This document shows positions 22,832-28,842 of a stretch of 28,842 nt of DNA, in pieces. Below the pieces are notes generated by a model. That model worked only from the letters and a program-made list of their open reading frames with translations, ran no database searches and was not told where the DNA came from. Source of the stretch: Bugula neritina (lineage: Eukaryota; Bryozoa; Gymnolaemata; Cheilostomatida; Bugulidae); assembly GCA_964035545.1 (NCBI GenBank), contig CAXIUT010000144.1, forward strand, positions 1 through 28,842, read 5' to 3'. Every line of letters starts with the position of its first letter. Positions within the stretch are counted from its first letter, which is position 1. The position numbers and the translations under genes were made by a program.

Positions 22832-22894
22832 GGGGTTGGGGTTGGGGTTGGGGTTGGGGTTGGGGTTGGGGTTGGGGTTGGGGTTGGGGTTGGG
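22832..22894 (+). repeat. Interstitial telomeric array 2, GGGGTT
   Basis: About 10.5 perfect GGGGTT units. The left border is ATTGAA directly followed by GGGGTT, almost the same bases as at array 1. The right border is TTGGG followed by AGTTGATG, inside the coding frame of a coiled-coil gene. As at array 1, the orientation is that of a right telomere for the DNA on its left, and the outer end stops at the third G. Confidence 0.95.
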
Positions 22895-23645
22895 AGTTGA
22901 TGATTATCCACTAAAAAAATGGAAATTACTAAGGTGCTGATAAGTGCAAACTAAAAATCTAGGTTTTATAAAAAGATCATGCAGTTAGAGTTATATATGA
23001 ACTAAATCAAAAACATAAACAATAAAGAAAAGATGTCTAAAGTATGCAATATTCAGAAATAAATGAAACTAATAAAAATTGGGACATGAAATAAAAAGAA
23101 ATCAAAGATTAGGAAAGTAAACATGAAGAAGAAATGTTAAATAGACATAAAAAATAACTTTAAATTACTAGAAAAGAACTAGAAGATTAATTATCACCTA
23201 AAGTTAAATAAAGTTCAGAATTGCTTAACCTCAAAAAAATGGAAAAACATATGGTTAAACAAAAATTGTAAAACATTGTTTATTTAGATATTCAGAGGCT
23301 CATCTCGTTCAAGCTCAAGTAGCTGCAATGGAAAAGTAAGAAAAAGGTGTCTGGCTTACAAGAAGAGATTAAAAAATATAAACTGCTCTAAATACCTTGA
23401 AAGCTAAGCAAACAGTCGAACATACTAATCTGAAAACTAAATATAAAGGATATTTCGATTAATCCCAAAGAACAAGAAAAATAATAACTGATAAACTACT
23501 TCACAGACACTAAAATGTGCTAATTGACTTGAAAAGCCAACAATAAAGATAACTTCTCCATGCAAAAGGTCAATTCAGAAATAATGGAGGAAAGGATTCA
23601 GCAATAAGAACAAGAAGTTCATTCACTAGTTCATTTACTAGCTGA
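22895..23645 (+). pseudogene. Conserved coiled-coil protein, N-terminus missing
   Basis: The frame is open from the array border to TGA 23643-23645, with one 20-nt intron at 23268-23287. The first in-frame ATG is at 22900 (MIIHQKNGNYQGADKCKLKI, 241 residues), but the sequence there already looks like the middle of a longer protein. The rest is a continuous charged coiled coil. It holds the block KQKLYSEAHLVQ..AMEKQEKGVW.TRR, which I recall from a widespread but poorly characterised protist family in which a longer N-terminus precedes the HxKGxYxxADxCK segment (from memory, not verified). The 5' part is therefore probably lost at the junction with the telomeric array. The last residues are Ser/Thr-rich. 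Confidence 0.75.
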
Positions 23646-23710
23646 TTATCATTAATAGAATCTCTTAAATTAATAACTATCCTGAAATATTTATACATAT
23701 TTGAGATTTA

Positions 23711-26203
23711 TCAGGATGAAACTGGCTTATCGGCTTGTAAGTTTTTACTTTTTTTTACTTTATGAGATTGTTTTTTGGTAGATTTAAATTTAGGAGTATG
23801 ATGTTTTTATTTATGTTCTTACTTGAACTTTTATTTTGGCTACTAAGTTTTCTTTTGTTCAAGCTTTTATACTTTAATTTTTTGAGATTCTTTTTCTTTA
23901 GATGTAGCTTTTATAGGAGTTTATATTTTCTAGATAGGAGTTTAAATAACAGATTAAGATTTAGTTTCGACTTTCTATTATTTTTTAACCTATTATATTT
24001 CATTTTCTTTATTTGATTGAATTATTTCACCATTTTTCTTTATCTATTTGCCATTTTATTTATAATTTTGCTCTTATAGTTATGATTTTGATCGCTATTT
24101 TTGTTATTATTTTTTTTATTATTTTTTTTATTTTTGTTCTTTTTGTTCTTATTTTTATTTTTATTATTATTAATATTGTTTTTGTTATTTTTATTATTTT
24201 TGTTATTTTTGTTATTTTTGTTATTTTTGTTATTTTTGTTATTTTTGTTATTTTTGTTATTTTTGTTATTTTTGTTATTTTTGTTATTTTTGTTATTTTT
24301 GTTATTTTTGTTATTTTTGTTCTTATTTTTCAATTTTAACTTCATTTTCAGTTTCTTTTTGAAGATTAGAAGATATTTATTTATCAGAAATAACCTTTTA
24401 AGTTTATCTCTTTTAGATTGGAGTAGATTCTTATTCTTTTACTTCTTTAGGATGTTCTGCCTCATTATTCTGTTTTATTTATTTTTTGATTTACTTTTGT
24501 TCAACATTTTTTATTGATTTTGAAGGTTTTTATTGAAGTTAAACAGATAATTATTACTTTTTTTCCTTTTTATTTATTAATTCTTAAAGCTTTTATGTTT
24601 TTATCAACTCAATTTATTTTTTATTTTAAGATATATTTTTTTCTTTTTCTTTCAATACCTATTTATTATCCTTATTTTATTATATAACTTTTGGTTTGAT
24701 ATCTAATTTTTTGTCTTTATTTTCTTCTTGATCAATCTTCTTTGCTGGAATTTATTATTTTTTTTCTTTTTTATTTTATTTATTTGAAACTACAGCATAT
24801 TATTATTTTTTATCAATTTTATCTTCTGTAACTTTGATTTATGGTTTAATTTCAAGATCTTTTTACTTTTATTACTTTTTCTCAACTTTAATTTCTTCAT
24901 GTTTTATTTCTAAATCAATATCTTTATTATTTTTTTATATTTATTTTTTTTATGATTAGATAGGTTTATTTTACTCAACCTTTTTAACTTATTCTTATTT
25001 CTATTATTTAACAATTTTTAAATCTTATTTCTATGTCTTTTTCTCTTAAACTTTATCTACTTTTTTTTCTTATTTTTTTTGCTAAATTATTTCCTTTGAT
25101 TGATCTTAATTTCTGATTTATTTGTTTTAGATAGAATGAGGCTTTTATTATTCTTTTGAATCTGATTTTTCTTTAACATCTTGAATATTTTTTTCAACAT
25201 TAACTTTATTTTGTTATTAATCTTTAGCCTTTTGAATCTCTTTATGAAGATCTTAAACTTCTTTCTGAATTTTCTAATTATTAAGAGATTGTTTTGATTA
25301 TTCTTTTTATTTATTTTCTTATTTCTATTCTTTAATTTAATTTGATTTTTTCTACAATACTATTTTTTTCTAATTTTTGACTTTTTATTTCTACTCATTA
25401 ATAACAATATCCTGAGAGATTTTTATTTTATTTTTATCGTTATGCAGAGGGCTTTTCTTTTACTTAAAAGAAACAATAGCCAATACATCTTGTTTTATTC
25501 TATACCTTCCAGTTATTTTATATATTCTCTTTATTTAGTGCTATCCTTCCTTATTTTCAAATTCAATTTGAACATATATGCCTTTTTTATATTCATTCAT
25601 CACCTGACTCAGAACCTTTCCATCTTTTAAAAATGGTATTCCATTTTTCAACATAAGCTCTATCTGATTATGCTAAATATTAAGATGATTCTGTTTGCCT
25701 CTCTTTTTCTATCCGAATATCTTATTAAATGATATTAATTCATGTGTTTTTGGATTTTTAAAAACAGGATTTTACCAAGATATTTTTGATCTATCCTCAC
25801 TTATATCAACAGTCTATAGATATTTATTTATTAATAAGAAAGGAGGTATTTGATTTTTCTTCTAATATTTTTGATCAAGTTTTAATTTTCCTTTATTTTA
25901 TCTCAGATACAGTAAAGCTTCCTTGAGCAACTATGGATCGTTTCCTTTATTCTTTTTCTATAATAAAAATTAATCTACTTTAGCATTTAATACATAAGGA
26001 ACACCTTTAAATATTGTCCTTTAAAATGGTTTTTCATGTGGTTTTGATTTTTTATTATGAGGTTTCTTCTTTTCTGCATCTGATATTTTCTCAAACTCCT
26101 CTTCAATCGCTTTTTCTTTACCTTTTTCAGAATTAAGGTTGTTAGTGCAATCAATTGATACTAAAATCAGAATTGCAGCTAAGACTAACACGTAAAACCT
26201 CAT
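23711..26203 (-). CDS. Secreted Lys/Gln/Glu-rich protein with QKQ repeat
   Basis: The minus-strand frame runs from ATG 26203-26201 to TGA 23713-23711 without introns (830 residues). The start MRFYVLVLAAILILVSIDC is a signal peptide. Residues of about 55-255 look folded, with a mix of beta and helix (GVPYVLNAKVDQFLLQKKNK, FLKDGKVLSQVMNEYKKGI). The remaining 570 residues are low-complexity Lys/Gln/Glu/Asn. A tandem stretch in the second half is encoded by the 9-bp repeat listed separately and reads Gln-Lys-Gln. The C-terminus is rich in Lys, Ser and Pro. Lumenal low-complexity proteins of this kind suit secretory granules or a cell coat, but that is inference. The gene converges on the truncated coiled-coil gene with 65 bp between stops. 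Confidence 0.82.
24178..24321. repeat. 9-bp minisatellite (TTTTTGTTA)n
   Basis: About 16 tandem copies of a 9-bp unit, perfect over the last dozen or so, lie inside the 23711-26203 gene. On the coding strand the unit reads CAA AAA TAA, i.e. Gln-Lys-Gln, using both CAA and the reassigned TAA for Gln. Because 9 is a multiple of three, other frames on both strands are open too and produce spurious Asn/Lys, Ile/Phe/Val and Leu/Phe peptides. Confidence 0.93.
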
Positions 26204-26278
26204 TATTATTATTTTACTAAAATATAAATAATCTATAAATGTTAAAACTATAATTTTTAATAAATATGAGTGAGTGAA

Positions 26279-27300
26279 TCATTAATGCTAAAATTAACTG
26301 ATTTGAGGTTATTATTTCTAATCTTCCATCTTTTATTCATTAGTATTATTTAATACTTCTTTTTTGGCGAATGATTGAACTATCTCTTGATTTCTCAACC
26401 TTTCTAATTTATTTTCATCAAATGTCACTCTTCTTTTTATTTTTCCAAATTTATTACCTACAGGTAAACTATTCATCATCAAACTACTACTAGTAAATTC
26501 TTCTTCATTTTAATTATCTTGTTCTTCTGAAACCATCTTATTTCGCTTTTTTAGTTTCTATCTAGTTGATTTCTTTTTCTTAAGCATCTATACTGAATCC
26601 ATCGTCTTAGTCAACCTCTGAGGATCTCTTATTTTTATAGGTGTATGCATTGAATGGTATTTTACATCTCTAGATATTCTTACTGAATGCTCGTGGATTT
26701 CCTATTAAATCATTGTTTTAGTTCTATCTTCTTTTTCATAGTAAGCAGCAGCCCAGGATTTAGATAAGTTACTTAATTTCAGCTACATTAATCTTTCTTT
26801 TTATCTTTTTAATCCGCCAAATTTTTATTCATATAATTTCAATAAATCTGACTTGTTTTACCTCAATGAATTATGCTATATATCTATATTACCACTTATT
26901 CCATATTGAGACATAGATCGTTTAGTTTTAAGCGGATGTTTGCTCATTTATTCAAGTATTTTATCTTTAAACTATCCCTATAATCTCTTTATCAATAGGA
27001 AAATTTAACTAAATACATGATGATTTACTTTTAATCTTCTTCTGTTCGTGATTCAGCCTCATCCAAACACTAAAAACAATTAACGTAGTCTCCATATTAA
27101 GCATATAGTCTAGCTTTAGCAATCCAAAAAGAAGGAAGAAATACACATACTACTTTTTCTTACATATATCGAAATATAGTAAGAGGATCACTACACATCA
27201 CTTGATAGTTTAGAAAGTTGTTTAATATTTATTGAGAATTGACTCCATGGTGTCTGTTATCCTGAGTATAAATTTCTAACTCTTGGCGGTTCATTATCAT
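26279..27300 (-). CDS. Mad3/BUB1-like N-terminal domain protein
   Basis: The minus-strand frame starts at ATG 27300-27298 (a second ATG follows two codons on) and ends at TGA 26281-26279. A 20-nt intron (complement 27009-27028) is needed; the product is 333 residues. Residues of about 30-105 read DPLTIFRYMQEKVVCVFLPS, then FWIAKARLYAQYGDYVNCFQ and CLDEAESR. The order and spacing recall the Mad3/BUB1 region-I fold of the spindle checkpoint proteins BUB1 and BUBR1 (DPL.IF.YM...G....FY..WA...E..GN...A..I...GI), a TPR-like helical domain that binds KNL1. The rest is basic and disordered, with no kinase domain or obvious KEN box, so this would be a Mad3-type protein at most. Another TPR-like protein remains possible. 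Only 97 bp separate its stop from the start of the next minus-strand gene at 26203. Confidence 0.7.
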
Positions 27301-27465
27301 TAAATTATTTGCTAATCTGAGTTAAAAATCGAAAATAATAAAAACTTAAACTGTCTTTTATTATTATTTTAAAAGTTACTATCAAGTATCAAAAAAGATA
27401 AAAAACAATAAACCTTTTAAGAATCGTATGGTTTGATATTATAATTTTAACAGTTAGATTTAAAA
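27301..27465. promoter_or_regulatory. Divergent intergenic region
   Basis: This 165-bp AT-rich spacer lies between the Mad3-like gene and the centrin-like gene, which start in opposite directions. It must hold both promoters; no clear motif is visible. Confidence 0.45.
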
Positions 27466-27997
27466 ATGAAAGCTAAAACAGGAAAAGGTCCATCAAAAAA
27501 GAAAATAGAACGTCCAGGATTAACCTAGGATGAAATTGAATAACTCAGATAAGCATTTAATTTATTTGATACATAAGGTACAGGAAAAGTAGATCCTAGG
27601 TATTTGATAAAATATACAGATAACTTAAATCAGCAATGCAAAGTCTTGGATTTTAATCAAAAAACCCAACTATCTTCCAAATGATCAACTAACTTTAAGC
27701 TTAAGGAAGATAAATTGATTTTGAAGAATTTATCAATGCAATAACATCTAAACTAGGAGATAAAGAATCAAGAGTAGCTTTAATATAATACAGAATGGAA
27801 TAAATAAAATATTTTAACTTTTTGATGATGATAAAACAGGATCTATTAATGTAAAGAATATCAAAAGAGTAGCTAAATAACTTGGATAAACCATGAGTCC
27901 TCAATAACTATAAGAAATGCTTCAAAGAGCTGCCAGTAACGGCAAATAAATCACAAAAGATGACTTCTATGAAATCATGACTAAAAAATCATTCTGA
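27466..27997 (+). CDS. Centrin-like EF-hand protein
   Basis: The frame starts at ATG 27466 and ends at TGA 27995-27997, with two 20-nt introns at 27600-27619 and 27774-27793. The protein has 163 residues, the usual centrin size. EF-hand loop 1 (residues 35-46, DTQGTGKVDPRQ) and loop 3 (107-118, DDDKTGSINVKN) keep acidic residues and the central Gly. Loop 2 (around QAQGRQIDFEEF) and loop 4 (SNGKQITKDDFY) have lost Ca-binding residues. The helices after loop 1 (LKSAMQSLGFQ) and loop 3 (RVAKQLGQTMS) match the centrin pattern of AMR.LGF and VAKELGE. Centrins act at basal bodies and in contractile cortical networks of ciliates (established). A divergent centrin is the best call; calmodulin is less likely because of the basic N-terminal extension. 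Confidence 0.9.
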
Positions 27998-28097
27998 ATG
28001 ATGTTCTTTAATTAATTTTAAACAATACACCTTTATGAACAGATAGTTGATATTTTAATTATTGATATGAAGAGAATAGAATTTAAATATGGTAGAA

Positions 28098-28509
28098 TCA
28101 ACCTCTTTGAGGGAACAACATAACTCTAAGAGTAGATCCCATAGCTCTTGCTGGTAAGTTTTTGGCAAATCTTGCAAGAACAGCTCCATTGTTTCCGTGA
28201 CTGGTAGCAATTCTTCCCCAAATGGTCTATTTATCATATGATTTACTCTGAATCTGTTATCAGCTTTTCCGGAATGAGTTTTGTAGATGTATGCTACTCT
28301 TTTACCAAAGTAGTAACTAGCAGCTGACCTATCATTAACTCCTTCAAGTTTCAAGATGTTTTGGTTGGTATTTTGTGCGACTTTAGATCTACTTTATACT
28401 TGATTTACCTTCTGAAGCTAAGGAATTTAGCTCTAACCCAGAGTCTGACCTGCTTTCCTCTCTTAGGTTTAGATATTTTTTTTTATTTAGAAGCTACTTT
28501 ATCAGCCAT
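28098..28509 (-). CDS. RPL35A: 60S ribosomal protein eL33 (RPL35A)
   Basis: The minus-strand gene starts at ATG 28509-28507 ([19 protein letters not shown]) and ends at TGA 28100-28098. Two 20-nt introns (complement 28389-28408 and 28227-28246) give 123 residues. Family hallmarks are present in order: [12 protein letters not shown] near the N-terminus, ILKLEGV, the [12 protein letters not shown] strand, [16 protein letters not shown] and the C-terminal [16 protein letters not shown]. These match eL33/RPL35A from animals and fungi (ALLKIEGV, FYLGKRCAYVYK, GHRIRVMLYP). A longer standard-code reading is wrong because it reads through the second intron. This is the last gene before the right telomere, with 181 bp between its start codon and the repeats. 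Confidence 0.95.
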
Positions 28510-28690
28510 GTGGTTTTTTAATTAATGATTATTATATTTGGAAAATCAATTAATATCAACAACACCTCAATCTATCATAAACAATATTATTTTAATTCAT
28601 TTGACAGAAAATAAGTTTTTTTCATCTTTTCCTTATCTTAATCGAATAATTATTAATAATATCTATGAATATTCTTCATTATAATTTTAT
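28510..28690. other. Right subtelomeric spacer
   Basis: An AT-rich, gene-free stretch between the eL33 start codon and the terminal repeats. It must contain the eL33 promoter. There is no subtelomeric repeat, unlike the left end. Confidence 0.6.
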
Positions 28691-28842
28691 TTGGGGTTGG
28701 GGTTGGGGTTGGGGTTGGGGTTGGGGTTGGGGTTGGGGTTGGGGTTGGGGTTGGGGTTGGGGTTGGGGTTGGGGTTGGGGTTGGGGGGGTTGGGGTTGGG
28801 GTTGGGGTTGGGGTTGGGGTTGGGGTTGGGGTTGGGGTTGGG
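28691..28842 (+). repeat. Right telomere, GGGGTT repeats
   Basis: The window ends with 152 bp of GGGGTT repeats, perfect except for one run of seven G at 28783-28789. It begins directly after TTTTAT and ends at TTGGG. It is longer than the two internal arrays. Confidence 0.97.

Noticed and set aside
24040-24345. Lys/Asn repeat ORF on the minus strand and the Ile/Phe/Val and Leu/Phe ORFs on the plus strand
   Set aside because: All are shadows of the 9-bp repeat. The real frame is Gln-Lys-Gln inside the 23711-26203 gene, which continues far on both sides.
28055-28354. 99-residue standard-code ORF
   Set aside because: It contains part of eL33 but reads through the 20-nt intron at 28227-28246 into a wrong frame; the spliced model matches the family to its C-terminus.
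1-28842. Tetrahymena-type chromosome breakage sequence (15-bp Cbs) near the arrays
   Set aside because: I looked for the TAAACCAACCTCTTT core on both strands by eye and found no match, so Cbs-directed breakage is not supported; the tiny introns also argue against Tetrahymena.

Overview
The window is ciliate somatic (macronuclear) DNA. It starts with a CCCCAA array and ends with a GGGGTT array. The genes read through only when TAA and TAG mean Gln and TGA is the sole stop. They are split by tiny GT..AG introns, most often exactly 20 nt. Perfect CCCCAA/GGGGTT repeats, this code and such introns point to an oligohymenophorean ciliate, closest in style to Paramecium; I cannot fix the genus. Standard-code ORF calls are nearly all fragments or shadows, so I rebuilt the gene models by reading TGA-free frames and joining them across short introns.

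Layout. Two interstitial GGGGTT arrays (10390-10459 and 22832-22894) cut the window into three blocks. Block 1 (1-10459) has telomeric repeats at both ends. It holds a gene whose 5' part is replaced by the left telomere (89-736), a tail-anchored-type membrane protein (1280-2466), a secreted Ig-like/coiled-coil protein on the minus strand (2531-4316), a Pro/Asn- then Gln/Lys-rich protein (4650-6887), an unrecognised protein (6934-8501), a small secreted protein (8578-9210) and a longer paralogue of the left-end gene carrying a one-base frameshift (9374-10316). Block 2 (10460-22894) opens inside a minus-strand gene that runs into the array without a stop. It continues with RPF2, a coiled-coil protein, two alpha-helical proteins, a 1,054-residue Gln/Lys-rich protein, a basic protein and a small coiled-coil protein. 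Block 3 (22895-28842) opens inside a coiled-coil gene whose N-terminus is missing. It continues with a secreted low-complexity protein containing a Gln-Lys-Gln repeat, a Mad3/BUB1-like protein, a centrin-like EF-hand protein and ribosomal protein eL33, and ends in a telomere.

Most gene products are housekeeping-like or unrecognised and form no obvious pathway. RPF2 and eL33 both belong to 60S ribosome production, but they lie in different blocks. The most striking structure is the set of arrays. Each internal array looks like a finished chromosome end on its left and abuts a broken gene on its right. All four arrays end outward in the same register (TTGGG / CCCAA). The window is therefore best read as fused or chimerically joined telomere-bearing fragments, either biological or made during library construction or assembly.
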